Source: Erwinia pyri (GTDB taxonomy: Bacteria; Pseudomonadota; Gammaproteobacteria; Enterobacterales; Enterobacteriaceae). Taken from it: a stretch of 64,000 nucleotides of DNA. This document shows positions 54,072 to 63,512 of this stretch, piece by piece. Location: positions 1,736,001 to 1,800,000 of the forward strand of contig NZ_CP132353.1 in NCBI RefSeq assembly GCF_030758455.1, written 5' to 3'. The notes under the pieces are model-generated. The model did no database searches. It saw nothing but the letters and a program-made list of their open reading frames with translations, and was not told the DNA's origin. Positions within the stretch are counted from its first letter, which is position 1, and each line of letters begins with the position of its first letter. Made by a program: the position numbers and the translations under genes.

Positions 54072-54611
54072 GTGAATAAATCAATGTTGGCGGGTATTGG
54101 AATTGGCGTGGCGTCAGCCCTGGGTGTGGCTGCTGTTGCTGGCATGAATGTCTTTGATCATAGCCCGCAGTATGCGCAGGTCCTTTCGGCAACGCCTATT
54201 AAAGAAACCACTAAAAACCCGCGTAAGGAATGTCGCAATGTGACGTTGACGCACCGCCGTGCCGTACAGGATGAACATCGTATTGCTGGCTCGGTACTGG
54301 GTGCAGTGGCTGGTGGCGTGCTGGGTCATCAGTTTGGCGGCGGTCGTGGCCGCGATGTGGCAACGGTGGCGGGCGCCGTAGCGGGCGGTTACGGCGGCAA
54401 CCAGGTGCAGGGCGCCTTGCAGGATCGCGATACCTACACCACGACTGAGCAGCGCTGCAAAACGGTGTATGACAAGCAGGAAAAGATGATGGGCTACGAC
54501 GTTACTTATAAAATTGGTAACGAGCAGGGCAAAATCCGTATGGATAACGATCCCGGCACGCGTATCCCGTTAGACAGCAACGGCCAGCTGGTGTTGAACA
54601 ACCGTGCCTGA
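54072..54611 (+). CDS. ycfJ: YcfJ, glycine-zipper 2TM-domain protein
   Basis: The 179-residue protein matches E. coli YcfJ in length. The start is GTG behind AGGA. It has an N-terminal hydrophobic segment (MLAGIGIGVASALGVAAVAG). A glycine-zipper block follows (AGSVLGAVAGGVLGHQFGGG then AGAVAGGYGGNQVQG, about residues 74-117). The C-terminal part contains CKTVYDKQEKMMGYDVTY. It is probably an envelope protein; function not established. It is convergent with mfd, with the AT-rich island between them. Confidence 0.92.
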   Translation: MNKSMLAGIGIGVASALGVAAVAGMNVFDHSPQYAQVLSATPIKETTKNPRKECRNVTLTHRRAVQDEHRIAGSVLGAVAGGVLGHQFGGGRGRDVATVAGAVAGGYGGNQVQGALQDRDTYTTTEQRCKTVYDKQEKMMGYDVTYKIGNEQGKIRMDNDPGTRIPLDSNGQLVLNNRA

Positions 54612-54658
54612 ACCACGCCGTGAGTGAATGCTGTCAGATCGGCATTCGTGCAAAACAA

Positions 54659-54687
54659 TGCCGGTCACCTTCAGTGTCCGGCATTAG
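54659..54687. repeat. Left 29-bp direct repeat flanking the Hcp island
   Basis: TGCCGGTCACCTTCAGTG and the following 11 bases match the copy at 56315 at 25 of 29 positions. The sequence also folds as a hairpin (ATGCCGG with CCGGCAT), so the ancestral copy probably served as a shared terminator between convergent ycfJ and mfd. Confidence 0.75.
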
Positions 54688-54703
54688 CTGTACAGACCCT
54701 CAC

Positions 54704-55240
54704 TTATTTATACTCTTTTGGTTTCTCTTCCTTTTTCGGTTCCCTCCGCCAGGCATCATCATATTTGATGACTCCCGGAATATAGAACCACTCGATACTA
54801 TTGTATCTCAGACCAATAACCTCAAGCATATTAGGTGAACGAGAGCCTTGCACATATGCATGGGAGAAGTCTGTTGAAGTAATAACAACCCTTCCCATTG
54901 TTACCCGATAAACCTCAGTTTCAACCCCAGCCTCCGATGTTTCATAGTATTTTATAACTGCCTGCTGGAATACTTTTCCGGTACAAACAGCATCATTAAG
55001 CATTGGAGAGTTTCTATCTAACTGTTTATGTAATATGTAGGAGTGATGTTGACGAGTACCACTCAAGCGTCCCGTTGCACCATCAGCAGGTTGATATATA
55101 CCATGCTGGCTACTCATAATTTCAATACCACTCCGGCGATCTTCTAATAACTCACTAACAATCCCACCAGTTCCATTATTCGTATTGCTAATTAGCATCC
55201 CATTTTCATCATACAGAAATAGATATGCGGGCAATGACAT
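54704..55240 (-). CDS. hcp: Hcp-family type VI secretion protein
   Basis: The 178-residue protein has the Hcp/TssD pattern: N-terminal PAYLFLYDENGMLI, IEIMSSQHGIYQPADGATGR, LSGTRQHHSYILHKQLDRNS and VIGLRYNSIEWFYIPG. Hcp forms hexameric rings that make the T6SS inner tube and carry small effectors. A charged tail (EPKKEEKPKEYK) extends past the usual end. AGGAG in the last codons of the upstream lipoprotein gene supports the start. No other T6SS structural gene is nearby, so it is an orphan hcp that would depend on a T6SS elsewhere. The base composition is markedly AT-richer than its neighbours. Confidence 0.85.
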   Translation of the reverse strand: MSLPAYLFLYDENGMLISNTNNGTGGIVSELLEDRRSGIEIMSSQHGIYQPADGATGRLSGTRQHHSYILHKQLDRNSPMLNDAVCTGKVFQQAVIKYYETSEAGVETEVYRVTMGRVVITSTDFSHAYVQGSRSPNMLEVIGLRYNSIEWFYIPGVIKYDDAWRREPKKEEKPKEYK

Positions 55241-55242
55241 CT

Positions 55243-55614
55243 TTAACTCCTTTTTTCAGTTTTGGCTATTCTTCCATTTTCATTCACATCAAACTCATAT
55301 CGATATTTAATGTCATTCATTATATATAAAACCCCGTATTTGCTTCCGGGCTTAAGTTTTATTTTGAAGCAAGTATCAGGATATGAAAGGTTCAACATTA
55401 CATCCCCTGAGTTAAGTAATGGCTTATTTACCCCCTGCACTATCTCCTCAAGATAGTAGTAGTTCAATGCGTCAGCTTCACCTGACTTACCAATACAAAG
55501 AGAATCACCATTAGTAAATACTGTGCCTGTCTCAGTAAATACCAATCTATCAGCATCACTCTGACATGCAGGAAGAACAAGACCAATAACTACAGCAAAT
55601 GCCAATCTTCTCAC
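55243..55614 (-). CDS. Small lipoprotein, putative T6SS immunity protein
   Basis: The 123-residue predicted lipoprotein starts at a GTG overlapping the effector stop codon. Its signal is RLAFAVVIGLVLPAC with lipobox LPAC (Cys17). The mature part contains GTVFTNGDSLCIGKSGEAD and a second cysteine pair candidate (Cys in PDTCFKIKLKPG). Small periplasmic lipoproteins in this position next to HExxH effectors are commonly annotated as T6SS immunity proteins, from memory. Here it lies between the effector and hcp with a 4-base overlap upstream and a 2-base gap downstream. Direct evidence of immunity is lacking. Confidence 0.7.
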   Translation of the reverse strand: MRRLAFAVVIGLVLPACQSDADRLVFTETGTVFTNGDSLCIGKSGEADALNYYYLEEIVQGVNKPLLNSGDVMLNLSYPDTCFKIKLKPGSKYGVLYIMNDIKYRYEFDVNENGRIAKTEKRS

Positions 55615-56147
55615 GATGGAAAGCCTCTTAATATTCTCTGATATTTAACCATAAGCTTCTGTACAGGCTCTGATGGATTGTAATTTTTTAGACGATAAAG
55701 ATTATTATGCCCATAAAAGTCATAATGAATTAATAACCAATAATCTGATACGATACAAGCTTGCTGTTCCATCGGGTAATCTGAAAGGTTATCCCCATCT
55801 AAGGTATATTGATAATCTACAGCTCATGAAAATGCACCTCTGGTTCTTACCCACATACCTCGTTGATGTTGGTATACATGCATCATCTCGTGTAAAAATA
55901 AATGTTGTGAGTCAATCAGAGCCATTGAGAAGTCGTCTTTATAAGTGCCTTCCTGAAAATATAACTCCCCATTAGGGGTCATAGCGTAATTTTCGGCTTG
56001 TAGATTAAATGGGAGATAACTTTTTCTATGTATCCAGACTTCATTATATCGGATGCTGAATCCATAGACTGCTGTTGCAAGATGAACCTCACCCAAGGTT
56101 AAACGCCTTACTCCGCCTATTTTTATCGGGTTAAATACTGTTACCAT
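55611..56147 (-). pseudogene. Metalloprotease-like T6SS effector broken by an in-frame TGA
   Basis: On the minus strand AAGGAG six bases before an ATG opens a frame of 107 codons. It contains a zinc-protease motif in LFLHEMMHVYQHQRGMW (HExxH) and ends VRTRGAFS at a TGA (55824-55826). In the same frame 70 further codons continue without interruption: AVDYQYTLDGDNLSDYPMEQ, then IVSDYWLLIHYDF and VKYQRILRGFPS, to a TGA that overlaps the lipoprotein start. I recall T6SS/VgrG-linked proteins of about 180 residues that read RG-x-FSWAVDY here, so the break looks like one TGG-to-TGA change. Function is likely lost unless the stop is read through. Confidence 0.75.
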
Positions 56148-56314
56148 ACGCAACTCCTTCTGAACGAAAGCTGCATTGTACAACTTTTATACAAAGGTTG
56201 AAGGTCTCTTTGTAACCTGCTGACGTATAGCCTGGTGAGATATCAGAGGGTGATGATGGCAACGCATCTGAAAGGGGATTATCTGCCGTGTCAGCTGAGC
56301 TTCAGTGGAAAAAC

Positions 56315-56343
56315 TGCCGGTCACCTTAAGTGACCAGCATCAG
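56315..56343. repeat. Right 29-bp direct repeat flanking the Hcp island
   Basis: TGCCGGTCACCTTAAGTG plus 11 bases, in the same orientation as the left copy (25 of 29 identical). It also forms a hairpin (GGTCAC / GTGACC) just beyond the end of mfd, where it could serve as the mfd terminator. Confidence 0.75.
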
Positions 56344-56372
56344 GCGTAAGCCGCTCTTATATTGGCGTTAAC

Positions 56373-59300
56373 TCAGGCGGCATTCGCCAGAATCTGCGCC
56401 ATAAAGTCCCGCACCCATTTCATCCGTTCCTTCCGCTCTGCCAGATCCCGGATAAACTTGATTTTGGTTGGCCCATCCAGACGCCAGTGCTGCGGCTCTT
56501 TCTGCAGCAGCCCAATCAGCCAGCCAGGATCCGCTGCGTTCTTCTCGGCAAACTCAATGAATCCGCCTTTATCGCTTGCCTCGACGCGGCGAATACCTAT
56601 TTTCTTCGCTACCAGACGCAGGGCAGCAATATCCAGCAGGTTACGGGCGGCATCCGGCAGGTTGCCAAAACGGTCAATCAGCTCAACCTTCAGATCGTCC
56701 AGCTCACCCTCTTCCTGAGCGCTGGCAATGCGTTTATAGAACGACAGCCGCGTATTAACATCAGGAATAAAGTCTTCAGGCAGCAGGGCAGGCATGCGCA
56801 GCTCGATGTCGGTCTGGCTGTTGGTCAGATCCTCCAGCGAAGGCTCGCGCCCCTCTTTCAGCGCATCCACCGCGTTCTCCAGCAGCTCCATATAGAGCGA
56901 GAAGCCGATGGTTTCCATCTGTCCGCTCTGATCTTCACCCAGCAGCTCACCGGCGCCGCGGATCTCAAGATCGTGCGTTGCCAGGGCAAATCCGGCACCC
57001 AAATCCTCCAGAGAGGCGATCGCTTCCAGACGTTTATGGGCGTCGGTGGTCATCGCTTTTGGATGCGGCGTCAGCAGCCAGGCGTAGGCCTGGTGATGCG
57101 AACGGCCTACGCGGCCACGTAACTGGTGAAGCTGCGCCAGACCAAAGTGGTCCGCCCGCTCAATAATAATGGTATTGGCTGTGGGAATATCGATGCCGGT
57201 TTCAATAATCGTGGTGCACACCAGCACGTTAAAGCGCTGATGGTGGAAATCGTTCATCACCCGCTCCAGCTCGCGTTCGCGCATCTGGCCGTGACCTACG
57301 GTGACCCGCGCCTCAGGAATGAGTTCTGAAAGGCGGTGCGCCGCTTTCTCGATGTTTTCCACATCATTGTAGAGGTAGTAAACCTGGCCGCCGCGCAGCA
57401 CTTCACGCAGGATAGCTTCACGCACCACCAGATTATCGTATTCACGCACAAAAGTTTTGACCGCCAGACGGCGAGCGGGTGGCGTGGCAATAATCGACAG
57501 GTCGCGCATGCCGCTCATCGCCATATTCAGCGTGCGGGGGATTGGCGTGGCAGTCAGCGTCAGGATATCCACATCGGCGCGCATCGCTTTGATGCGCTCC
57601 TTGTGGCGCACGCCGAAGCGGTGCTCTTCATCGACAATCAGCAGGCCTAAATCACGCCATTTAATCTCGGTGCCCAGCAGCTTGTGCGTACCGATAAGGA
57701 TATCGATTTTGCCTTCGCGGGCCTGTTCAAGGATTTGCGCCTGCTCTTTGGCGGTACGGAAGCGGGAGAGCATCTCAATGCGTACCGGCCAGTTGGCGAA
57801 GCGGTCGCGGAAATTGTCATAATGCTGCTGAGCAAGCAGGGTGGTAGGTACCAGCACCGCCACCTGCTTGTTGTTTTCCACCGCCAGGAAGGCGGCACGC
57901 ATCGCCACTTCGGTTTTGCCGAAGCCCACGTCGCCACACACCAGCCTGTCCATCGCCAGCGGCTGGCACATATCGCTCAGCACGGCATTGATCGCCTGCG
58001 CCTGGTCTGGCGTGGTTTCGAACGGGAAACTTTCACAGAAAAGCTGATACTGCTCTTTATCATGCTTAAAGGCGAAGCCAGCTTTTGCTTCGCGCTGGGC
58101 ATAGATATCCAGCAGTTCGGCTGCCACGTCACGCACTTTTTCGGCTGCTTTCTGGCGTGCGCGTGACCAGGCATCGCTGCCTAATTTATGCAGCGGCGCA
58201 TTATCATCCGCGCCCCCTGCATAGCGGCTAATCAGATGCAGGGAAGAGACCGGCACATAGAGCTTGGCATCACCGGCATAGGTCAGCATCAGATATTCGG
58301 CGGTGATACCGCCAGTCTCTAAGGTGGTTAGCCCCATGTAGCGGCCCACACCATGCTCCAGATGCACCACAGGCTGACCGGGATGCAGTTCCGCCAGGTT
58401 GCGGATCAGAACATCCGGGTTGATGGTGCGGCGGTTATCCTGACGGCGACGGCTGACGCGCTCGCCCAGCAAATCACCTTCACAAATCAGCGCGCGCTGG
58501 CGCAGACCATCCACAAACCCTTTCTCACTGGCGCCAATCATCAGATAGTGACCGGCAGCACTGGCCGCGGAGAGAGCATGAACCGATTTGGGCAGGATTT
58601 TAATCCGCGCCAGCAGCTCCTGTAACGCCTCACGGCGGCCTTCGCTCTCGACGGAGAACACCACCGGGCCCGCGAACTCTTCCAAAAAACGACGCAGCGC
58701 ATCCAGCGGCGCTTTGGCCTGAGCCTGCACCGCCAGATCCGGCAGCGTCTGATACTGCAGATTGGTATTGGCCGCTTTCTCCGGCAGCAGGTCGCTTTTC
58801 AGCTGCACGCGCGGCCATTTTTTCAGCTCGCTAAACAGCTCGTCGGTGCGTAACCAGAGCTTTTCCGGCGGCAGAAGGGGACGCATTGGATCAACCCGGC
58901 GGCTTTCATAGCGCGAGGTGACGTCCAGCAGGAAGCGATCGGCACTGCTTTCCAGCTCGCCGGTATTCACCAGCAGGGTGTTCTCTGGCAGATAGCTGAA
59001 GAGCGCGGGCAGCGGCTGCTCAAAAAAGAGCGGCTGCCAGTATTCGATACCGGTCGGCAGCGTCCCTTTACTGACCTGCTGATAGATGTGCTCGGACTCG
59101 CGCCTGACGTCGAAATGTTCACGCCACTGGGTGCGGAACAGCTCAATGGCCGTTTTATCCGTCGGGAACTCGTGGGCTGGCAGCAGGTTTACGGCGGGTA
59201 CCTCTTCCAGCGTGCGCTGCGTATCGACGTCAAACAGCCGCAGGCTGTCAATCTCATCATCAAAGAAGTCGATGCGGTAGGGCTGGTCGCTGCCCATCGG

Positions 59301-59816
59301 ATAGAGATCGAGCAGCGCGCCGCGGGTGGCGTATTCACCATGCTCCATCACCTGATCAACGTGACGATAACCAGCCTGTTCGAGCTGCGCGCGAAGCGTG
59401 TCTCTGGAGAGCCGCTGGCCTTTCTTCATCACCAGCGCGTGGCCATGCAGGAAACTGTGCGGGCAGACGCGCTGCATCAGCGTATTCACCGGCACAATCA
59501 GCACGCCGCGCTCCATCATCGGCAGTTGATAAAGCGTGGAGAGGCGGGAGGAGATAATATCCTGGTGCGGGGAGAAGCTGTCGAAGGGCAGCGTTTCCCA
59601 GTCAGCCAGGCTCAGCACCGGCTCATCGGTAAACTGTTTGATTTCATCATGCAGACGGAGCGCGTTTTGCATGTCGGGGGCGATTAGCATCACCGGGCCA
59701 GAATGGCGCTCAACGATCTCGGCGCATTCCACCGCGCAGGCGGCGCCGGTCAGTTGCCCTAACTGGCGCTGGTCACCTGCTTTGACGGGCAGGGTGTATC
59801 GATAGTGTTCAGGCAT
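56373..59816 (-). CDS. mfd: Transcription-repair coupling factor Mfd
   Basis: Mfd removes RNA polymerase stalled at DNA damage and recruits UvrA. The 1147-residue protein (E. coli 1148) carries the UvrB-like N-terminal domains. The RNA polymerase-interacting region lies around DNAPLHKLGSDAWSRARQKA. The RecG-like translocase motor has Walker A GDVGFGKTEVAMRAA, Walker B LLIVDEEHRFGV, motif III TLTATPIPRTLNM and motif VI QLRGRVGRSHHQAYAW. The C-terminal TRCF domain ends ILANAA. It is convergent with ycfJ across the island. Confidence 0.97.
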   Translation of the reverse strand: MPEHYRYTLPVKAGDQRQLGQLTGAACAVECAEIVERHSGPVMLIAPDMQNALRLHDEIKQFTDEPVLSLADWETLPFDSFSPHQDIISSRLSTLYQLPMMERGVLIVPVNTLMQRVCPHSFLHGHALVMKKGQRLSRDTLRAQLEQAGYRHVDQVMEHGEYATRGALLDLYPMGSDQPYRIDFFDDEIDSLRLFDVDTQRTLEEVPAVNLLPAHEFPTDKTAIELFRTQWREHFDVRRESEHIYQQVSKGTLPTGIEYWQPLFFEQPLPALFSYLPENTLLVNTGELESSADRFLLDVTSRYESRRVDPMRPLLPPEKLWLRTDELFSELKKWPRVQLKSDLLPEKAANTNLQYQTLPDLAVQAQAKAPLDALRRFLEEFAGPVVFSVESEGRREALQELLARIKILPKSVHALSAASAAGHYLMIGASEKGFVDGLRQRALICEGDLLGERVSRRRQDNRRTINPDVLIRNLAELHPGQPVVHLEHGVGRYMGLTTLETGGITAEYLMLTYAGDAKLYVPVSSLHLISRYAGGADDNAPLHKLGSDAWSRARQKAAEKVRDVAAELLDIYAQREAKAGFAFKHDKEQYQLFCESFPFETTPDQAQAINAVLSDMCQPLAMDRLVCGDVGFGKTEVAMRAAFLAVENNKQVAVLVPTTLLAQQHYDNFRDRFANWPVRIEMLSRFRTAKEQAQILEQAREGKIDILIGTHKLLGTEIKWRDLGLLIVDEEHRFGVRHKERIKAMRADVDILTLTATPIPRTLNMAMSGMRDLSIIATPPARRLAVKTFVREYDNLVVREAILREVLRGGQVYYLYNDVENIEKAAHRLSELIPEARVTVGHGQMRERELERVMNDFHHQRFNVLVCTTIIETGIDIPTANTIIIERADHFGLAQLHQLRGRVGRSHHQAYAWLLTPHPKAMTTDAHKRLEAIASLEDLGAGFALATHDLEIRGAGELLGEDQSGQMETIGFSLYMELLENAVDALKEGREPSLEDLTNSQTDIELRMPALLPEDFIPDVNTRLSFYKRIASAQEEGELDDLKVELIDRFGNLPDAARNLLDIAALRLVAKKIGIRRVEASDKGGFIEFAEKNAADPGWLIGLLQKEPQHWRLDGPTKIKFIRDLAERKERMKWVRDFMAQILANAA

Positions 59817-59891
59817 AATCAGTCAGACGGTCTCTTCGCGAAATGGAGAGCAGGGAACGGCTGTTCCCCTTTAGCTAACAGGAGTATACCT

Positions 59892-60101
59892 CTATTTCGG
59901 CGATTGTTGGGTGTAGTGCATTCTGGGGCGGTCAATGTTTGCCCAAATCAGCTCTTTTTCACCGTGATAACTGTGGTTGCCATCATCCCATTTCACATAA
60001 TAGCCCGCCGCGCCATCGCCCTGTTCGAACACATTGACAACCATTCCTTTGATGTCGCCCGTTTTATGTCTGACAATGCTGCCTTTGGGATATTTAGACA
60101 T
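59892..60101 (-). CDS. Small KOW/SH3-like protein of unknown function
   Basis: This is a 69-residue protein if started at the ATG with GGAG about ten bases upstream; the frame is open 36 bases further. It contains KYPKGSIVRHKTGDIKGMVV and GYYVKWDDGNHSYHGEKEL. This is a beta-rich pattern resembling the KOW/SH3-like small proteins of the YodC type. It has no signal peptide or membrane segment. It sits alone on the minus strand between mfd and lolC, where E. coli has ycfT. The function is unknown. Confidence 0.65.
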   Translation of the reverse strand: MSKYPKGSIVRHKTGDIKGMVVNVFEQGDGAAGYYVKWDDGNHSYHGEKELIWANIDRPRMHYTQQSPK

Positions 60102-60367
60102 CTTTACCACTCCTGCGCTTGCTCGCTCTGGCACCAACAGTACACCCTCTTTCAGAGAGGGATTAATCTCAGTCTATGCTGATTTGCGTGCAACAATTAA
60201 GCAATTAAAGACTGTTTTTTAGTCGATACCGGCGCAATAAACGCGCTTGTTGCCTTTGCTGACAAAACAAAGCAGCAGAGTCAGCAGCTTAGAGGTTCCA
60301 TAACGACCGCCTGTCCTTTATTATCTTCGATCACTTTTTGCTAACGCTTTGCCAGAAGACGGATTAT

Positions 60368-61567
60368 ATGTATCAACCTGTCGCGTTATTTATCGGTCTG
60401 CGTTATATGCGTGGACGAGCTTCAGACCGCTTCGGCCGGTTTGTTTCCTGGCTCTCCGCTATCGGCATCACCCTCGGAGTGCTGGCGCTGGTCACCGTGC
60501 TGTCGGTGATGAATGGTTTTGAGCAGGAGCTGGAAAAGAGCACGCTTAATCTGATGCCTCAGGCGCTGATCGTCAGCGAGAAAGGCTCTTTCAACCCGCA
60601 ACAGGTCCCGGCCAGTTCACTGGCGCTTGAAGGCGTGAAAAAAATCACCCCGCTGACCACCGGTGACGTGGTGCTGCAAAGCGCGCGCAGCGTGGGCGTG
60701 GGCGTGATGCTGGGCATCAACCCCGATGAGCCTGATCCTCTGACTCCTTATCTGGTCAATGTGAAGCAGAGCAGCCTGCAGGCGGGGCAGTACAACGTCA
60801 TTATCGGCGAACAGCTGGCCAGTCAGCTTGGCGTCAAGCGCGGCGAGCAGCTGCGCCTGATGGTGCCCTCTGCCAGCCAGTTCACCCCGATGGGGCGTCT
60901 GCCAAGCCAGCGGCTGTTCACGGTAGCGGGAACCTTTGCGGCAAACAGCGAAGTGGATGGTTATCAGATTCTGGTCAATCAGCAGGATGCCTCCCGTCTG
61001 ATGCGTTACCCGGCAGGCAACATCACCGGCTGGCGTCTGTGGCTCGATAAGCCTCTGCAGGTTGACAGATTAAGCCAGCAGAAACTACCGGACGGGCTGG
61101 TGTGGAAAGACTGGCGTGAACGCAAAGGCGAGCTGTTCCAGGCTGTACGCATGGAGAAGAACATGATGGGGCTGCTGCTGAGCCTGATCGTGGCGGTAGC
61201 GGCGTTCAATATTATTACTTCGCTCGGCCTGCTGATAATGGAAAAGCAGGGCGAAGTGGCGATCCTGCAAACCCAGGGCCTGACCCGCCGACAGATCGTG
61301 ATGGTATTTATGGTGCAGGGGGCAACCGCCGGTATCGTAGGTTCCCTGATCGGCGCGCTGCTTGGCGTTTTGCTGGCCAGCCAGCTGAATAATCTGATGC
61401 CGCTGATCGGCGCCTTCCTGGATGGCGCGGCGCTGCCGGTCGCTATTTCTGTTCCACAGGTGATAACCATTGTTGTGACGGCGATGGTCGTGGCGCTGCT
61501 CTCTACGCTTTACCCTTCCTGGCGCGCGGCCGCCGTTCAACCCGCTGAGGCTTTACGTTATGAGTAA
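60368..61567 (+). CDS. lolC: Lipoprotein-releasing system membrane subunit LolC
   Basis: With LolD and LolE, LolC extracts outer-membrane lipoproteins from the inner membrane and passes them to LolA. The 399-residue protein (same as E. coli) begins [20 protein letters not shown]. It has one N-terminal and three C-terminal membrane helices with a large periplasmic domain between. The LolA-binding hook region includes [17 protein letters not shown]. The start was set by alignment; the frame is open 30 bases further upstream. lolD begins inside its last codons. Confidence 0.96.
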   Translation: MYQPVALFIGLRYMRGRASDRFGRFVSWLSAIGITLGVLALVTVLSVMNGFEQELEKSTLNLMPQALIVSEKGSFNPQQVPASSLALEGVKKITPLTTGDVVLQSARSVGVGVMLGINPDEPDPLTPYLVNVKQSSLQAGQYNVIIGEQLASQLGVKRGEQLRLMVPSASQFTPMGRLPSQRLFTVAGTFAANSEVDGYQILVNQQDASRLMRYPAGNITGWRLWLDKPLQVDRLSQQKLPDGLVWKDWRERKGELFQAVRMEKNMMGLLLSLIVAVAAFNIITSLGLLIMEKQGEVAILQTQGLTRRQIVMVFMVQGATAGIVGSLIGALLGVLLASQLNNLMPLIGAFLDGAALPVAISVPQVITIVVTAMVVALLSTLYPSWRAAAVQPAEALRYE

Positions 61568-62264
61568 CTCGATTTTGTTGCAGTGCAATAACCTGTGCAA
61601 ACGCTATCAGGAAGGGAGCGTCCAGACGGATGTGCTGCGCGATGTCTCTTTCAGCGTAGCGCCGGGCGAGATGATGGCGATTGTCGGCAGCTCCGGCTCC
61701 GGCAAAAGTACCCTGATGCATCTGTTGGGCGGGCTGGATACGCCAACCTCCGGTGAGGTGGTGTTCAACGGTCAGTCGCTGAACGGCATGAGCTCAGCAG
61801 CAAAAGCTGAGCTGCGTAACCGCGAGCTGGGCTTTATCTACCAGTTTCACCATCTGCTTCCGGACTTCAGCGCGATGGAGAATGTGGCGATGCCGCTGCT
61901 GATTGGCAAAGTCGCTAAGGCGGAAGCTGAAGCAAAAGCGATGCAGATGCTCAGTGCGGTAGGCCTGGATAAACGCGCTAAACATCGTCCCTCGGAGCTT
62001 TCCGGCGGCGAGCGTCAGCGTGTGGCGATCGCCCGCGCCCTGGTTAACAATCCCCGCCTGGTATTAGCCGATGAGCCGACAGGTAACCTGGATGCCCGCA
62101 ATGCAGACGCCATTTTTGATCTGCTGGGGGAATTGAATGTGCGTCAGGGCACCGCATTCCTGGTGGTGACCCACGATCTGCAGCTGGCGAAGCGTCTCAA
62201 CCGTCAGATGGAGATGCGTGACGGACAGCTTACTGGCGATGTGACGCTGGCAGGGATAGCGTAA
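61560..62264 (+). CDS. lolD: Lipoprotein-releasing system ATPase LolD
   Basis: The 234-residue ABC ATPase of the LolCDE complex has Walker [19 protein letters not shown], the LolD-specific [17 protein letters not shown], signature LSGGERQR and Walker [13 protein letters not shown]. It overlaps lolC by eight bases and shares one base with lolE (TAATG), so the three are co-translated. Confidence 0.97.
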   Translation: MSNSILLQCNNLCKRYQEGSVQTDVLRDVSFSVAPGEMMAIVGSSGSGKSTLMHLLGGLDTPTSGEVVFNGQSLNGMSSAAKAELRNRELGFIYQFHHLLPDFSAMENVAMPLLIGKVAKAEAEAKAMQMLSAVGLDKRAKHRPSELSGGERQRVAIARALVNNPRLVLADEPTGNLDARNADAIFDLLGELNVRQGTAFLVVTHDLQLAKRLNRQMEMRDGQLTGDVTLAGIA

Positions 62265-63508
62265 TGGCAGGCAATCTTTCCCTTCTTTTAGGCCTGCGCT
62301 TCAGTCGTGGGCGCCGCCGCAGCGGCATGGTCTCGCTGATTTCGGTGATCTCAACCGTGGGTATTGCGCTGGGCGTGGCGGTGCTGATTGTGGGCCTGAG
62401 CGCCATGAACGGTTTTGAGCGCGAACTGAATAACCGCATCCTTGCAGTGGTACCCCATGGGGAAATCGAGCCGGTTAATCAGCCTTTTACCGGCTGGCAG
62501 GCACTGTTGCCGAAAGTGGAACAGGTGAAAGGCATTGCCGCTGCGGCGCCTTACATCAACTTTACCGGGCTGATTGAGAGCGGCGCGAAACTGCAGGCGA
62601 TTCAGGTCAAAGGCGTAGACCCTAAGCAGGAAAGCAGGCTGAGCGCGCTGCCGGCTTACGTGCAAAACAATGCCTGGCAGAGCTTCAGCGCCGGCAAACA
62701 GCAGATCATCCTGGGGAAAGGGGTGGCGGACAGCCTGAAGCTGAAGCAGGGCGACTGGCTGACTATCATGATCCCCAACAGCGATCCTGAGCATAAGCTG
62801 CTGCAACCGAAACGCGTGCGGCTACAGGTGAGCGGCATCCTGGCATTGAGCGGCATGCTGGACCACAGTCTGGCGCTGGTTCCGCTGGGTGATGCGCAAA
62901 ATTATCTGGCAATGGGTGACAACGTCACGGGCATTGCGCTGAAAATGAGCGATCCGTTTGCCGCGCAAAAACTGGTGCGTGATGCGGGCGAAGTGACCCA
63001 CTCTTATGTTTACATCCGCAGCTGGATCGGGACTTACGGCTATATGTACCGCGATATCCAGATGATCCGCGCCATCATGTATCTGGCGATGGTGCTGGTG
63101 ATTGGCGTAGCCTGCTTTAACATCGTCTCCACGCTGGTGATGGCGGTAAAAGACAAGAGCGGCGATATCGCCGTATTGCGTACGCTGGGGGCGAAAGATG
63201 GGCTGATCCGCGCTATCTTTGTCTGGTACGGCCTGATGGCCGGGCTGGTGGGCAGCGTCAGTGGCGTGGTGGTTGGCGTGCTGGCGGCGTTTAACCTTAC
63301 GCCGATTATTCGCGGAGTTGAAACCTTAACGGGCTATCATTTTCTCTCGGGCGATATCTACTTTATCGATTTTCTCCCCTCGGAAGTGCACTGGCTGGAC
63401 GTGGCCACTGTGCTTGTCACTTCGCTGGTGCTCAGCCTGATCGCCAGCTGGTATCCAGCCCGACGCGCCAGCCGAATCGACCCGGCTCGCGTCTTAAGCG
63501 GACAATAG
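62264..63508 (+). CDS. lolE: Lipoprotein-releasing system membrane subunit LolE
   Basis: The 414-residue protein is the partner of LolC and binds the incoming lipoprotein. It has the same topology: an N-terminal helix ([20 protein letters not shown]), a periplasmic domain and three C-terminal helices (one starts [20 protein letters not shown]). The C-terminus ends [15 protein letters not shown]. nagK begins four bases after the stop. Confidence 0.96.
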   Translation: MAGNLSLLLGLRFSRGRRRSGMVSLISVISTVGIALGVAVLIVGLSAMNGFERELNNRILAVVPHGEIEPVNQPFTGWQALLPKVEQVKGIAAAAPYINFTGLIESGAKLQAIQVKGVDPKQESRLSALPAYVQNNAWQSFSAGKQQIILGKGVADSLKLKQGDWLTIMIPNSDPEHKLLQPKRVRLQVSGILALSGMLDHSLALVPLGDAQNYLAMGDNVTGIALKMSDPFAAQKLVRDAGEVTHSYVYIRSWIGTYGYMYRDIQMIRAIMYLAMVLVIGVACFNIVSTLVMAVKDKSGDIAVLRTLGAKDGLIRAIFVWYGLMAGLVGSVSGVVVGVLAAFNLTPIIRGVETLTGYHFLSGDIYFIDFLPSEVHWLDVATVLVTSLVLSLIASWYPARRASRIDPARVLSGQ

Positions 63509-63512
63509 CATT

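Noticed and set aside
55824..55826. Selenocysteine at the internal TGA of the effector gene
   Set aside because: No SECIS-like hairpin was seen directly after the codon, and relatives (from memory) have Trp, not Cys, at this point.
55673..55975. Plus-strand open frame of 100 codons in the Hcp island
   Set aside because: It is the antisense of the effector gene, without ribosome site or family similarity.
54659..56343. Integrase-type att sites of a prophage or genomic island
   Set aside because: There is no integrase, no tRNA gene and only 1.6 kb between the repeats; a duplicated terminator is the simpler description.
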